A stretch of DNA of 64,000 nucleotides from Streptomyces sp. 840.1 (GCF_003751445.1 NZ_RJUU01000001.1:4779001-4843000), one strand, 5' to 3'; counted from the stretch's first letter, positions 9,924 to 19,138 are shown. The notes: generated from the sequence alone by a model not told the origin. Numbers and translations: made by a program.

Positions 9924-11341
9924 CGCTCCCTACGGAGACTGCCCACCCTGAGCTCGATGGCCTGGGCACGTACGAATTCGGCTGGGCCGACTCCGACGCG
10001 GCAGGCGCGGCGGCCAAGCGCGGCCTCTCCGAGGCTGTCGTCCGCGACATCTCGGACAAGAAGAACGAGCCGGAGTGGATGCTGAAGCTGCGGCTCAAGG
10101 GCCTCAAGCTCTTCGGCAAGAAGCCCATGCCGAACTGGGGCTCGGACCTCTCGGGCATCGACTTCGACAACATCAAGTACTTCGTGCGTTCCACGGAGAA
10201 GCAGGCGGAGTCCTGGGAGGACCTGCCCGAGGACATCAAGAACACCTACGACAAGCTCGGCATCCCGGAGGCGGAGAAGCAGCGCCTGGTCGCCGGTGTC
10301 GCCGCGCAGTACGAGTCCGAGGTCGTCTACCACCAGATCAACGAGGAGCTGGAGGCGCAGGGTGTCATCTTCATGGACACCGACACCGCGCTGAAGGAGC
10401 ACCCGGAGCTCTTCAAGGAGTACTTCGGCACCGTCATCCCCGTCGGTGACAACAAGTTCGCCTCGCTGAACTCGGCCGTGTGGTCCGGCGGCTCGTTCAT
10501 CTACGTGCCGAAGGGCGTGCACGTCGAGATCCCGCTCCAGGCCTACTTCCGTATCAACACCGAGAACATGGGCCAGTTCGAGCGGACGCTGATCATCGTC
10601 GACGAGGACGCCTACGTCCACTACGTCGAGGGCTGCACCGCGCCGATCTACTCCTCGGACTCGCTGCACTCCGCGGTCGTCGAGATCATCGTGAAGAAGG
10701 GCGGCCGCTGCCGCTACACGACGATCCAGAACTGGTCGAACAACGTCTACAACCTGGTGACCAAGCGCGCCGTCGCCTACGAGGGCGCGACCATGGAGTG
10801 GGTCGACGGCAACATCGGCTCCAAGGTCACCATGAAGTACCCGGCCATCTACCTGATGGGCGAGCACGCCAAGGGCGAGACCCTGTCCATCGCCTTCGCG
10901 GGCGAGGGCCAGCACCAGGACGCCGGCGCCAAGATGGTCCACATGGCCCCGAACACCTCGTCCAACATCGTCTCCAAGTCGGTGGCACGAGGCGGCGGCC
11001 GCACCTCCTACCGAGGTCTCATCGAGATCGGCGAGGGCGCGCCGGGCGCGAAGTCCAACGTGCTCTGTGACGCGCTGCTGGTCGACACGATCTCGCGTTC
11101 CGACACCTACCCCTACGTCGACGTCCGCGAGGACGACGTGTCGATGGGGCACGAGGCGACCGTCTCCAAGGTCTCCGAGGACCAGCTCTTCTACCTGATG
11201 AGCCGGGGCATGACCGAGTTCGAGGCGATGGCGATGATCGTGCGCGGCTTCGTGGAGCCGATCGCGAAGGAGCTCCCCATGGAGTACGCCCTTGAGCTCA
11301 ACCGGCTGATCGAGCTGCAGATGGAGGGTTCGGTCGGCTAG
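9920..11341 (+). CDS. sufB: Fe-S cluster assembly protein SufB
   Basis: This 473-aa protein is the scaffold subunit of the SufBCD complex, on which nascent Fe-S clusters are built in the cytoplasm. It is full length, with the conserved '[20 protein letters not shown]' N-terminal region, '[19 protein letters not shown]', '[20 protein letters not shown]' and the beta-helix core '[19 protein letters not shown]' ending in '[19 protein letters not shown]'. No intein is present, unlike the mycobacterial SufB, which is often intein-interrupted. It starts four bases before the sufR stop and is followed after 62 bp by sufD. Expression should follow SufR. Confidence 0.97.
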   Translation: MTLPTETAHPELDGLGTYEFGWADSDAAGAAAKRGLSEAVVRDISDKKNEPEWMLKLRLKGLKLFGKKPMPNWGSDLSGIDFDNIKYFVRSTEKQAESWEDLPEDIKNTYDKLGIPEAEKQRLVAGVAAQYESEVVYHQINEELEAQGVIFMDTDTALKEHPELFKEYFGTVIPVGDNKFASLNSAVWSGGSFIYVPKGVHVEIPLQAYFRINTENMGQFERTLIIVDEDAYVHYVEGCTAPIYSSDSLHSAVVEIIVKKGGRCRYTTIQNWSNNVYNLVTKRAVAYEGATMEWVDGNIGSKVTMKYPAIYLMGEHAKGETLSIAFAGEGQHQDAGAKMVHMAPNTSSNIVSKSVARGGGRTSYRGLIEIGEGAPGAKSNVLCDALLVDTISRSDTYPYVDVREDDVSMGHEATVSKVSEDQLFYLMSRGMTEFEAMAMIVRGFVEPIAKELPMEYALELNRLIELQMEGSVG

Positions 11342-11403
11342 TACGCCGACGACCGAATCCCCCTGACATCTGTCTGACTGAGAAAGCGAGCACTACGACA
11401 GCC

Positions 11404-12585
11404 ATGGCTGAGGCTCAGAACATCCCGGCGGGTTCCAGCACCGCCGGCTCCATCGCGGTGGCCGCCGAGTCGACCGTCGCCACGCGCATGAGCGCGCCCC
11501 CGTCCTTCGACGTCGCGGACTTCCCGGTCCCGCACGGCCGCGAGGAGGAGTGGCGGTTCACGCCGCTGGAGCGGCTGCGCGGACTGCACGACGGCACGGC
11601 CGTCGCCACCGGCGACGGCGTGAAGGTCGCGATCGAGGCCCCCTCGGGCGTCACGGTCGAGACCGTCGGCCGCGACGACGCCCGCCTGGGCAAGGCCGGT
11701 ACGCCGGTGGACCGGGTGGCCGCGCAGGCCTACTCGTCCTTCGAGCAGGCCTCCGTCGTCTCCGTCGACAAGGAAGCCGTGCTCACCGAGCCGATCCGGA
11801 TCACGGTGCACGGCGAGGGCGGGGTGGCCTACGGCCACCAGGTCATCGAGCTGGGCGCCTTCGCCGAGGCCGTCGTCGTCATCGACCACACCGGTGACGC
11901 GGTGCTCGCCGCCAACGTCGACTACGTCCTGGGCGACGGTGCGAAGCTGACCGTCGTCTCGGTCCAGGACTGGGACGAGAGCGCCGTCCACGTCGGCCAG
12001 CACAACGCGCTGGTCGGCCGGGACGCCTCGTTCAAGTCCATCGTCGTCACCTTCGGCGGCGACGTCGTCCGCATCCACCCGCGGATCGCGTACGCGGGCC
12101 CCGGCGGCGAGGCCGAGCTGTTCGGCCTGTACTTCACCGACAAGGGCCAGCACCAGGAGCACCGCCTCCTGGTCGACCACAACACCCCGCACTGCAAGTC
12201 CAACGTGGCCTACAAGGGCGCGCTGCAGGGCGACGGCGCGCACGCCGTGTGGATCGGTGACGTCCTGATCCAGGCCGCCGCCGAGGGCACCGACACCTAC
12301 GAGATGAACCGCAACCTGGTTCTCACCGACGGTGCCCGGGTCGACTCGGTGCCGAACCTGGAGATCGAGACCGGCGAGATCGTCGGCGCCGGCCACGCCT
12401 CCGCGACCGGCCGCTTCGACGACGAGCAGCTGTTCTACCTCCAGTCCCGAGGCATCCCCGCCGAGGAGGCCCGCCGCCTCGTCGTGCGCGGCTTCTTCGC
12501 CGAGCTGGTGCAGCAGATCGGCCTGCCGGACGTCGAGGCCCGTCTCCTCGACAAGATCGAGGCCGAGCTGAAGGCGTCGGTCTGA
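11404..12585 (+). CDS. sufD: Fe-S cluster assembly protein SufD
   Basis: This 393-aa SufB paralogue pairs with SufB and SufC in the cytoplasmic cluster-assembly complex and is thought to help iron entry and ATP-driven opening. It shows the shared C-terminal beta-helix motifs: 'HRLLVDHNTPHCKSNVAYKG', 'NRNLVLTDGARVDSVPNLEI' and 'RGIPAEEARRLVVRGFFAEL'. The N-terminal 45 residues are Ala/Ser-rich and diverge between species. The ATG at 11404 follows a 62-bp spacer after sufB, the only notable gap within the first part of the operon. Its stop overlaps the ATG of the Rieske ferredoxin gene (TGATG). Confidence 0.96.
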   Translation: MAEAQNIPAGSSTAGSIAVAAESTVATRMSAPPSFDVADFPVPHGREEEWRFTPLERLRGLHDGTAVATGDGVKVAIEAPSGVTVETVGRDDARLGKAGTPVDRVAAQAYSSFEQASVVSVDKEAVLTEPIRITVHGEGGVAYGHQVIELGAFAEAVVVIDHTGDAVLAANVDYVLGDGAKLTVVSVQDWDESAVHVGQHNALVGRDASFKSIVVTFGGDVVRIHPRIAYAGPGGEAELFGLYFTDKGQHQEHRLLVDHNTPHCKSNVAYKGALQGDGAHAVWIGDVLIQAAAEGTDTYEMNRNLVLTDGARVDSVPNLEIETGEIVGAGHASATGRFDDEQLFYLQSRGIPAEEARRLVVRGFFAELVQQIGLPDVEARLLDKIEAELKASV

Positions 12586-12902
12586 TGGCCTTCGTCAAAG
12601 CCTGTGCGCTGAGCGAGCTGGAGGACGACACCCCCAAGCGGGTGGAGCTCGACGGCACGCCGGTGTCCGTCGTCCGCACCGAGGGCGAGGTGTTCGCGAT
12701 CAACGACATCTGCTCGCACGCGAACGTCTCGTTGTCCGAGGGCGAGGTCGAGGACTGCATGATCGAGTGCTGGCTGCACGGATCGAGCTTCGACCTGCGC
12801 ACCGGCAAGCCGTCCGGCCTTCCCGCGACGCGCCCCGTCCCCGTATACCCCGTCAAGATCCAAGGGGACGATGTGCTCGTCTCCGTCACACAGGAGACCT
12901 GA
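12585..12902 (+). CDS. Rieske-type [2Fe-2S] ferredoxin in the suf operon
   Basis: This 105-aa protein is a small Rieske ferredoxin of the non-heme oxygenase ferredoxin-subunit type. The two Rieske boxes are 'CSHANVSL' (C-x-H) and 'CWLHGSSF' (C-x2-H), which bind a [2Fe-2S] cluster through two Cys and two His. No oxygenase subunit is nearby. Its position between sufD and sufC, with TGATG coupling, is conserved in actinobacteria and suggests electron delivery to, or a client role in, cluster assembly rather than ring hydroxylation. The exact partner is not known from the sequence. Confidence 0.92.
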   Translation: MAFVKACALSELEDDTPKRVELDGTPVSVVRTEGEVFAINDICSHANVSLSEGEVEDCMIECWLHGSSFDLRTGKPSGLPATRPVPVYPVKIQGDDVLVSVTQET

Positions 12903-12909
12903 GTCACCC

Positions 12910-13674
12910 ATGGCAACGCTTGAAATCCGCGACCTGCACGTCACCGTCGAGGCCGACAACGCCACGAAGGAGATCCTCAAGGGCGTCGACCTGACCGTGA
13001 AGCAGGGCGAGACCCACGCCATCATGGGCCCCAACGGGTCCGGCAAGTCCACCCTCGCCTACTCCCTCGCAGGCCACCCCAAGTACACGGTCACGAGCGG
13101 CACGGTGACCCTGGACGGCGAGGACGTCCTGGAGATGACCGTCGACGAGCGCGCCCGCGCCGGTCTGTTCCTCGCCATGCAGTACCCGGTCGAGATCCCC
13201 GGTGTCTCGGTCTCCAACTTCCTGCGCACCTCCGCCACCGCCGTCCGCGGCGAGGCGCCCAAGCTGCGTACCTGGGTGAAGGAGGTCAAGGAGGCGATGT
13301 CCGAGCTCCAGATGGACCCCGCCTTCGCCGAGCGCAACGTCAACGAGGGCTTCTCCGGCGGCGAGAAGAAGCGCCACGAGATCCTTCAGCTGGAGCTCCT
13401 CAAGCCGAAGGTCGCGATCCTCGACGAGACCGACTCCGGTCTGGACGTCGACGCGCTGAAGACCGTCTCCGAGGGCGTCAACCGGGTCCGTGAGTCCGGC
13501 GAGGTCGGCACGCTGCTGATCACGCACTACACGCGCATCCTCAAGTACATCAAGCCCGACTTCGTGCACGTCTTCGCCAACGGCCGCATCGCCGCGTCCG
13601 GTGGCGCCGAACTGGCCGACAAGCTGGAGAACGAGGGCTACGAGGCCTACACGAAGGGTGGCGCTTCCGCGTGA
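12910..13674 (+). CDS. sufC: Fe-S cluster assembly ATPase SufC
   Basis: This 254-aa ABC-type ATPase drives the conformational cycle of SufBCD. Walker A 'GPNGSGKST', signature 'FSGGEKKRHEI', Walker B 'VAILDETDSGLDVD' and the H-loop 'LITHYTRIL' are all intact, and 'ETDSGLD' is the SufC-type D-loop region. ATG 12910 was chosen because 'MATLEIRDLHV' is the usual SufC N-terminus and follows the Rieske stop by a few bases; the frame opens earlier but only inside the ferredoxin gene. Its stop overlaps the sufS GTG, coupling the two genes. Confidence 0.97.
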   Translation: MATLEIRDLHVTVEADNATKEILKGVDLTVKQGETHAIMGPNGSGKSTLAYSLAGHPKYTVTSGTVTLDGEDVLEMTVDERARAGLFLAMQYPVEIPGVSVSNFLRTSATAVRGEAPKLRTWVKEVKEAMSELQMDPAFAERNVNEGFSGGEKKRHEILQLELLKPKVAILDETDSGLDVDALKTVSEGVNRVRESGEVGTLLITHYTRILKYIKPDFVHVFANGRIAASGGAELADKLENEGYEAYTKGGASA

Positions 13675-14939
13675 CTGACGCCCGACAGGGGCTCTCCGGC
13701 CTCCTCGACACCGAGGCGATCCGCAAGGACTTCCCGATCCTGGACCGCACGGTCCACGACGGCAAGAAGATCGTGTACCTGGACAGCGCTGCGACCTCGC
13801 AGAAGCCGCGCCAGGTGCTCGATGCCCTCAACGAGTACTACGAGCGGCACAACGCCAATGTGCACCGCGGCGTGTACACGATCGCGGAAGAGGCCACGGC
13901 GCTGTACGAAGGCGCCCGTGACAAGGTCGCCGCGTTCATCAACGCGCCCAGCCGCAACGAGGTGATCTTCACCAAGAACGCCTCGGAGTCGCTCAACCTC
14001 GTGGCGAACATGCTCGGCTGGGCCGACGAGCCCTACCGGGTCGACCACGAGACCGAGATCGTCACCACGGAGATGGAGCACCACTCCAACATCGTGCCGT
14101 GGCAGCTGCTCTCGCAGCGCACCGGCGCGAAGCTGAAGTGGTTCGGCATCACCGACGACGGCCGGCTCGACCTGTCCAACATCAACGAGATCATCACCGA
14201 GAAGACGAAGATCGTCTCCTTCACGCTGGTCTCGAACATCATGGGCACGATCAACCCGGTCGAGCAGATCGTCCGGCGCGCCCAGGAAGTCGGCGCGCTG
14301 GTCTGCATCGACGCCTCGCAGGCCGCCCCGCACATGGTGCTCGACGTGCAGGCGCTGCAGGCCGACTTCGTGGCCTTCACCGGCCACAAGATGGTCGGCC
14401 CGACCGGCATCGGCGTGCTCTGGGGACGGCAGGAGCTCCTGGAGGACCTGCCGCCGTTCCTCGGCGGCGGCGAGATGATCGAGACCGTGTCGATGCACTC
14501 CTCGACCTACGCCCCGGCGCCGCACAAGTTCGAGGCCGGTACGCCCCCGATCGCCCAGGCCGTCGGCCTCGGCGCGGCCGTGGACTACCTCTCGGCGATC
14601 GGCATGGAGAACATCCACCGCCACGAGCAGGCGATCACCGAGTACGCGGTGAAGCGGCTCCTGGAGGTCCCGGACCTCAGGATCATCGGTCCGGCCACCG
14701 CCGAGGACCGGGGGGCCACGATCTCCTTCACGCTCGGCGACATCCACCCGCACGACGTGGGCCAGGTGCTCGACGAGCAGGGCATCGCGGTCCGGGTCGG
14801 ACACCACTGCGCACGGCCGGTCTGCCTGCGGTACGGAATTCCTGCGACGACGCGAGCGTCGTTCTATCTGTACTCCACGCCCGCCGAGGTCGACGCCCTG
14901 GTGGACGGCCTGGAACACGTCCGGAACTTTTTCGGTTAG
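13671..14939 (+). CDS. sufS: Cysteine desulfurase SufS
   Basis: This 422-aa group II, PLP-dependent cysteine desulfurase takes sulfur from L-cysteine as an enzyme persulfide for cluster assembly. The PLP lysine is Lys240 in 'AFTGHKMVGPTG' and the persulfide cysteine is Cys380 in 'RVGHHCARPVC'. The short active-site loop matches SufS proteins that hand sulfur to SufU, which is encoded next. The gene overlaps sufC by four bases and is separated from sufU by 20 bp. Length and N-terminus ('LDTEAIRKDFPIL') are standard. Confidence 0.97.
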   Translation: MTDARQGLSGLLDTEAIRKDFPILDRTVHDGKKIVYLDSAATSQKPRQVLDALNEYYERHNANVHRGVYTIAEEATALYEGARDKVAAFINAPSRNEVIFTKNASESLNLVANMLGWADEPYRVDHETEIVTTEMEHHSNIVPWQLLSQRTGAKLKWFGITDDGRLDLSNINEIITEKTKIVSFTLVSNIMGTINPVEQIVRRAQEVGALVCIDASQAAPHMVLDVQALQADFVAFTGHKMVGPTGIGVLWGRQELLEDLPPFLGGGEMIETVSMHSSTYAPAPHKFEAGTPPIAQAVGLGAAVDYLSAIGMENIHRHEQAITEYAVKRLLEVPDLRIIGPATAEDRGATISFTLGDIHPHDVGQVLDEQGIAVRVGHHCARPVCLRYGIPATTRASFYLYSTPAEVDALVDGLEHVRNFFG

Positions 14940-14959
14940 ACAGCGGCGAGGGTTGACTG

Positions 14960-15415
14960 GTGAAGCTTGATTCCATGTACCAGGAAGTGATCCTGGACCA
15001 CTACAAGCACCCCCACGGGCGCGGCCTGCGGGACGGCGACGCCGAGGTGCATCACGTCAATCCGACGTGCGGTGACGAGATCACGCTGCGCGTACGGTAC
15101 GACGGCGAGACCATCGCCGATGTGAGTTACGAGGGCCAGGGCTGCTCCATCAGCCAGGCCAGCGCCTCCGTGCTGAACGAGCTGCTGGTAGGCAAGGAAC
15201 TGGGCGAGGCGCAGAAGATCCAGGCCGCGTTCCTGGAGCTGATGCAGTCCAAGGGACAGCTGGAGCCGGACGACGCGATGGAGGAGGTACTGGAGGACGC
15301 GGTCGCGTTCGCCGGTGTCTCCAAGTACCCGGCCCGGGTCAAATGCGCGCTGCTGAGCTGGATGGCGTGGAAGGACGCGACGGCGAAGGCGCTGTCCGAA
15401 GGGAAGACGGCATGA
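14960..15415 (+). CDS. sufU: SufU sulfurtransferase/scaffold protein
   Basis: This 151-aa IscU-fold protein accepts sulfur from SufS through a zinc-bound site, as in Gram-positive bacteria. The ligands Cys37, Asp39, Cys62 and Cys129 are present in 'PTCGDEITL', 'GQGCSISQAS' and 'RVKCALLSW'. The SufU-specific insertion between the second and third cysteines is also present ('LLVGKELGEAQKIQAAF'). It follows sufS by 20 bp and its stop overlaps the ATG of the next gene. No SufE or SufA is seen, so SufU is the only sulfur relay in the operon. Confidence 0.95.
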   Translation: MKLDSMYQEVILDHYKHPHGRGLRDGDAEVHHVNPTCGDEITLRVRYDGETIADVSYEGQGCSISQASASVLNELLVGKELGEAQKIQAAFLELMQSKGQLEPDDAMEEVLEDAVAFAGVSKYPARVKCALLSWMAWKDATAKALSEGKTA

Positions 15416-15750
15416 GCGACAACGAGACTCTCACCACCAAGCCTGCCTCCGAGGAGGAGGTCCGCGAGGCCCTGTACGACGTCGTCGACCCCGAGCTGGG
15501 CATCGATGTCGTCAACCTGGGCCTGATCTACGGCATCCACGTGGACGACGCCAACATCGCCACCCTCGACATGACCCTGACGTCGGCGGCCTGCCCGCTG
15601 ACCGATGTCATCGAGGACCAGGCGAAGTCGGCCACCGACGGCATCGTCAACGAGCTCCGGATCAACTGGGTCTGGATGCCGCCGTGGGGCCCGGACAAGA
15701 TCACGGACGACGGCCGCGAGCAGCTGCGCGCGCTGGGCTTCAACGTCTGA
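15412..15750 (+). CDS. MIP18/DUF59-family Fe-S maturation factor (SufT-like)
   Basis: This 112-aa protein belongs to the MIP18/DUF59 family associated with late steps of Fe-S protein maturation. Its hallmarks are 'VVDPELGIDVVNLGLIYGI' and the conserved Cys in 'LTSAACPLTDVIEDQA'. It is the last gene of the suf operon, joined to sufU by ATGA and followed by a hairpin terminator. The family is often called SufT; the exact biochemical step, whether cluster transfer or target recruitment, is not defined by the sequence. ATG 15412 is the overlap start. Confidence 0.92.
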   Translation: MSDNETLTTKPASEEEVREALYDVVDPELGIDVVNLGLIYGIHVDDANIATLDMTLTSAACPLTDVIEDQAKSATDGIVNELRINWVWMPPWGPDKITDDGREQLRALGFNV

Positions 15751-15770
15751 GTCCCACCCGTACGACCTGA

Positions 15771-15814
15771 ACGGCCCCCGGTACCGCTGGAATCCCAGTG
15801 GCGCCGGGGGTCGT
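15771..15814. terminator. suf operon terminator hairpin
   Basis: Arms 15771-15790 and 15795-15814 form a 20-bp stem with a few mismatches around a 4-nt AATC loop, 20 bp after the last suf stop. Confidence 0.7.
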
Positions 15815-15910
15815 TCGTCGTTGTTCGCCCGCCGTATCCCCGGTGTGCGCCGCGCGTTGGTGCAGGATGCGGAACCTGATCCCCGACACCACGCCGACGA
15901 GAGGCACACC

Positions 15911-17305
15911 GTGCTGCATCAGCTTGTCCTCCCTCACCGCCGGACCGTCGCCGCCGCGGGAGGGGCGCTGGCGCTGGCCGCCCTCGGTCTCGCCGCGCCC
16001 GCGCACGCCGCGAGCTACGGGACACCGACGATCACGCTGTCGGCCGGCTACCTCTCCGGCGCCGTCGGCGCGAGCGCCGACCCGGTGGTCACGGTCACCG
16101 TCGGGCAGAGCGGCGCGGATGTGTCCGCCCTCGGCGTGGCGGCGTCGGCCAGCTCCAAGTCCTCCGTCGCCGCGACCGGCGATGTGACGGTGAGCGGTAC
16201 GGGCGCCACCCGCCAGCTCCGGGTCGCCGCCCACGCCCGCGGCTACACCGACCTCACGATCAAGGTCACCGGCCTCGGCGGGAAGACCGCCACCAAGTCC
16301 CTGCACTACGCCGCGTCCGCCGCCGTGCAGAACGCCGCCGACACCCGCTACCTCACCGGCTCCTCGGACGCCTCGGCGGCGGTCGACGTCGGCGGCGGGT
16401 ACCTGGTGGTGGCCGACGACGAGACCAACACGCTCCGCCTCTACGACGGTTCGGCCTCCGGCGCCCCCGTCCGCAGCTGGGACGTCGCCTCGAAGCTGGG
16501 CGTCTCCAAGGAGGTCGACATCGAGGGCGCGGCCCGGGTCGGGAACACCATCTACTGGACCGGTTCGCTGGGCAACAACAAGGACGGCGAGTACAAGTCC
16601 GACCGCAACACCGTCTTCACGACCACGGTGAGCGGCTCCGGCGCGTCCACCCAGCTGACGGTGGGCGGCAAGTACAAGAAGCTCCGCGACGACCTGGTCG
16701 CCTGGGACAAGGCGAACGGCAACCGCTACGGCTTCGCGGCGGGCACCGAGGACGGCGAGGTCCCCAAGCAGATCGACGGCTTCAACGTCGAGGGCCTGGA
16801 GTTCGCCCCCGGCTCCACGACCACCGCCTACATCGGCTTCCGCGCCCCGCTCGTCCCGCCGAAGGGCGGCGGCAAGGCGCTGATCGTGCCCGTCACCAAC
16901 TTCGACAAGGTGGCCGGCTCCGGCGCGAAGGCGACGATCGGTACCCCGATCGAACTGGACCTCGGCGGGCTCAGCATCCGCGACATCCGCAAGAACTCCG
17001 CCGACCAGTACCTGATCGTGGCCGGTTCCTGGGCGGCGGACGACAACTCCGACCCGTACGCCCTCTACTCCTGGGACGGCATCGCCGGACACGCCCCCCA
17101 GAAGCGGCTCGACCTGCCGACCGCCGACCCGGGCGGCTGGGAGGCCGTGGTCACCGTCCCCGACCTGAACACGCCCGGCGCCCGCGCCCAGCTGCTCACG
17201 GACGCGGGCTCGGCCGACCTGTACGGCGACGGTACGGAGGCCAAGGACCTCGACCACGACGAGTGGAAGAAGTCCCGCGCCACCTGGTTCACCGTCAACG
17301 GCTGA
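15911..17305 (+). CDS. Secreted propeller-like protein (DUF3616-like)
   Basis: This 464-aa protein has a Sec signal peptide: basic 'HRR' near residue 9, then hydrophobic 'ALALAALGLAAPAHA' with a likely cleavage after AHA. The mature part begins with an Ig-like region of about 100 residues. It continues as a repetitive, aspartate-rich beta-propeller-like domain ('DVGGGYLVVADDETNTLRLY', 'IEGAARVGNTIYWTGSL', 'FNVEGLEFAPGS'), which resembles the DUF3616 or esterase-like phytase families. I cannot assign a reaction. GTG 15911 was chosen because the signal peptide begins there. It ends in 'TWFTVNG', and a degenerate copy of this 3' end occurs at 20085-20135. Confidence 0.7.
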   Translation: MLHQLVLPHRRTVAAAGGALALAALGLAAPAHAASYGTPTITLSAGYLSGAVGASADPVVTVTVGQSGADVSALGVAASASSKSSVAATGDVTVSGTGATRQLRVAAHARGYTDLTIKVTGLGGKTATKSLHYAASAAVQNAADTRYLTGSSDASAAVDVGGGYLVVADDETNTLRLYDGSASGAPVRSWDVASKLGVSKEVDIEGAARVGNTIYWTGSLGNNKDGEYKSDRNTVFTTTVSGSGASTQLTVGGKYKKLRDDLVAWDKANGNRYGFAAGTEDGEVPKQIDGFNVEGLEFAPGSTTTAYIGFRAPLVPPKGGGKALIVPVTNFDKVAGSGAKATIGTPIELDLGGLSIRDIRKNSADQYLIVAGSWAADDNSDPYALYSWDGIAGHAPQKRLDLPTADPGGWEAVVTVPDLNTPGARAQLLTDAGSADLYGDGTEAKDLDHDEWKKSRATWFTVNG

Positions 17306-17329
17306 CCGGGTCCGCGAAGCCCCCGTCGT

Positions 17330-17368
17330 ACGGCCGTGCCCGCCGGTTCACCCGGCGGGCACGGCCGT
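17330..17368. terminator. Bidirectional hairpin terminator
   Basis: A perfect 17-bp stem (17330-17346 and 17352-17368) with a 5-nt loop separates the convergent secreted-protein and TetR genes. Confidence 0.85.
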
Positions 17369-17369
17369 T

Positions 17370-17972
17370 TCACTGTCCGTCGTCCTGCCCGGCCGCAGTG
17401 ACCGTCCGCACGCAGTCGCGCAGGAGAGCGCGGCGGCGGTCGTGCACGTCGTCGGGTTCCTGGCTGCTCGCCGCGTAGACGTTGCTGACCGGGGACCAGG
17501 CCATGGACATGGAGATGACCATGGCCATGATGTCGAACGGATCGCCGGCGCGGACCCGCCCGGCGGCCTGGGCCTCGGCGATGGCCGAGAGCTTGCGATC
17601 ATCGTAGTGCTCGTGCGTCTCGACCAGGTGCCCGGCGGGGCGGCGCTCCAGCCGGGTCCAGGTCGCCAGCCGGATCAGGTCGGGGCGGCGCAGGTACTCG
17701 TCGTAGAGGCGTACGGCCCAGTCCGCCAGGTCGTCGGCGTCGATGGGAACGACGTTGGTGATGCGCTCCAGCGAGCCGAGGAAGATGGCGTCGAAGAGCC
17801 GCTCCTTGTCCCCGAAGTAGGCATAGAGCTGAGCCTTGTTGGTCCGGGCCGAGGCCACGATGCGGTCGATGCGCGCCCCGGCGATGCCGTGCTGGGCGAA
17901 CTCCTCGGTGGCGGCGTCCAGGATGCGCTGGTAGGTCGCGGCGCCTCGCGCGGTCTGTGGCTGTTCCGGCAT
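17370..17972 (-). CDS. TetR family transcriptional regulator
   Basis: This 200-aa TetR repressor has the N-terminal helix-turn-helix in residues 10-60 ('YQRILDAATEEFAQHGIAGARIDRIVASARTNKAQLYAYFG' region) and a ligand-binding C-terminal domain. It is divergent from a zinc alcohol dehydrogenase, and the 94-bp gap between them holds two copies of an ACAGTCT-containing palindrome. The regulator therefore most likely represses the dehydrogenase and itself. The inducer is probably an aldehyde or alcohol, by inference from the neighbour. The ATG at 17972 lies just outside the first operator. Confidence 0.92.
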   Translation of the reverse strand: MPEQPQTARGAATYQRILDAATEEFAQHGIAGARIDRIVASARTNKAQLYAYFGDKERLFDAIFLGSLERITNVVPIDADDLADWAVRLYDEYLRRPDLIRLATWTRLERRPAGHLVETHEHYDDRKLSAIAEAQAAGRVRAGDPFDIMAMVISMSMAWSPVSNVYAASSQEPDDVHDRRRALLRDCVRTVTAAGQDDGQ

Positions 17973-17984
17973 GCCGCGATGCTA

Positions 17985-18006
17985 GCAAACAGAACAGTCT
18001 GTTTGC
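17985..18006. promoter_or_regulatory. TetR operator 1
   Basis: GCAAACAGA and TCTGTTTGC form perfect 9-bp arms around ACAG, 12 bp from the TetR start. The core ACAGTCTGTTT recurs as ACAGTCTATTT 50 bp away. Confidence 0.7.
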
Positions 18007-18033
18007 TTCGTTGTGCGACCGCGCCTACTGTCG

Positions 18034-18053
18034 AATAGACCAAACAGTCTATT
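18034..18053. promoter_or_regulatory. TetR operator 2
   Basis: AATAGAC and GTCTATT are perfect 7-bp arms with a 6-bp spacer, ending 13 bp before the dehydrogenase ATG. It shares ACAGTCTRTTT with operator 1. Confidence 0.65.
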
Positions 18054-18066
18054 TAAGGATTCAACT

Positions 18067-19107
18067 ATGCGTACGACCACCGGCTGGCAGGCGGCGGGCC
18101 CGGCAACGCTGCGGCGCACCTCGCTGGAGCGCCGCGACCTGCGCCCGGACGACCTCGCGGTGCGGGTGGACTACTGCGGCGTCTGCCACACGGACCTGCA
18201 CGCGCTGGGCGCCCACGACCAGGACGCGAAGTCCCCCCTGGTCCCCGGCCACGAGTTCACCGGCACGGTGACGGCGACCGGCCCCGAGGTGACCGCCTTC
18301 TCGGTCGGTGACGGCGTCGCGGTGGGCAACATCATCGACTCCTGCGGCGCGTGCGCCATGTGCGAAGCCGGGCAGGAGAACTTCTGCCACTCGTTCCCGA
18401 CCCTGACGTACGGCGGCACCGACCGGCACGACGGGACGACCACCCTGGGCGGCTACTCCCGCGAGTACGTCGTACGCGAGGCCTTCGCGTACGCACTTCC
18501 CGCCGGGCTCGACCCGGCGGCGGCCGCGCCGCTGATGTGCGCCGGAGTCACCGTCTGGGAGCCCCTGCACGCCCTGGGCGTGGGTCCGGGCAGTCGGGTC
18601 GCGGTGGCCGGACTCGGCGGCCTCGGCCACCTCGCCGTCAAGATGGCCGTGGCACTCGGCGCCACCACGACGGTCATCAGCCGTACCGGGGACAAGCGCG
18701 ACGACGCCCGCCGGCTCGGCGCCCACGCACTTGTCGAGTCCACGGACAGCCGGCAGATGGACGCGGCGCGCGACACCTTCGACGTCATCATCGACACCGT
18801 CTCCGCGCCGCACGACCTCGCCCCGTACCTCAAGCTGGTGGCGATGGACGGCACGCTCAGCATCGTCGGACACCTGGGCCCGGTCGGCATCGAGGCCATG
18901 GACCTGCTCGTCGGCCGCAAGAAGCTCAGCTCCGCAGGCAGCGGAGGGCGGCCCGCGACAGCCGAGATGCTCCGGTTCTGCGCGGCCCACGGCATCGTCG
19001 CCGATGTCGAGGTGCTCCCGTCGGCACAGGTGGAAACGGCACTCGACCGCCTCGGCCGCAACGACGTCCGGTACCGCTTCGTGCTCGACATGTCCGATCT
19101 GGACTGA
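18067..19107 (+). CDS. Zinc-dependent NAD(P) alcohol dehydrogenase
   Basis: This 346-aa medium-chain dehydrogenase/reductase interconverts alcohols and aldehydes. It has the catalytic zinc region 'CGVCHTDLHALG' and 'GHEFTGTV', the structural zinc cluster 'CGACAMCEAGQENFC' and the Rossmann motif 'GLGGLGHLAVKMA'. It resembles the cinnamyl-alcohol/aldehyde-reductase branch (YahK/AdhA-like), which commonly uses NADPH. ATG 18067 was chosen because operator 2 lies directly upstream; the open frame to 18013 would run through the operators. Divergent TetR control suggests induction by a toxic aldehyde. A hairpin terminator follows. Confidence 0.92.
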   Translation: MRTTTGWQAAGPATLRRTSLERRDLRPDDLAVRVDYCGVCHTDLHALGAHDQDAKSPLVPGHEFTGTVTATGPEVTAFSVGDGVAVGNIIDSCGACAMCEAGQENFCHSFPTLTYGGTDRHDGTTTLGGYSREYVVREAFAYALPAGLDPAAAAPLMCAGVTVWEPLHALGVGPGSRVAVAGLGGLGHLAVKMAVALGATTTVISRTGDKRDDARRLGAHALVESTDSRQMDAARDTFDVIIDTVSAPHDLAPYLKLVAMDGTLSIVGHLGPVGIEAMDLLVGRKKLSSAGSGGRPATAEMLRFCAAHGIVADVEVLPSAQVETALDRLGRNDVRYRFVLDMSDLD

Positions 19108-19114
19108 CGAGGAT

Positions 19115-19138
19115 GCCGGTGCGGCGTGCCGCACCGGC
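19115..19138. terminator. Hairpin terminator after the dehydrogenase
   Basis: A perfect 10-bp stem (19115-19124 and 19129-19138) closes a CGTG loop eight bases after the dehydrogenase stop. Confidence 0.75.

Noticed and set aside
15740..17257. A 505-codon minus-strand frame under the secreted-protein gene
   Set aside because: The plus-strand gene has a signal peptide and family-like repeats. The minus frame is Val/Gly-rich with no motif.
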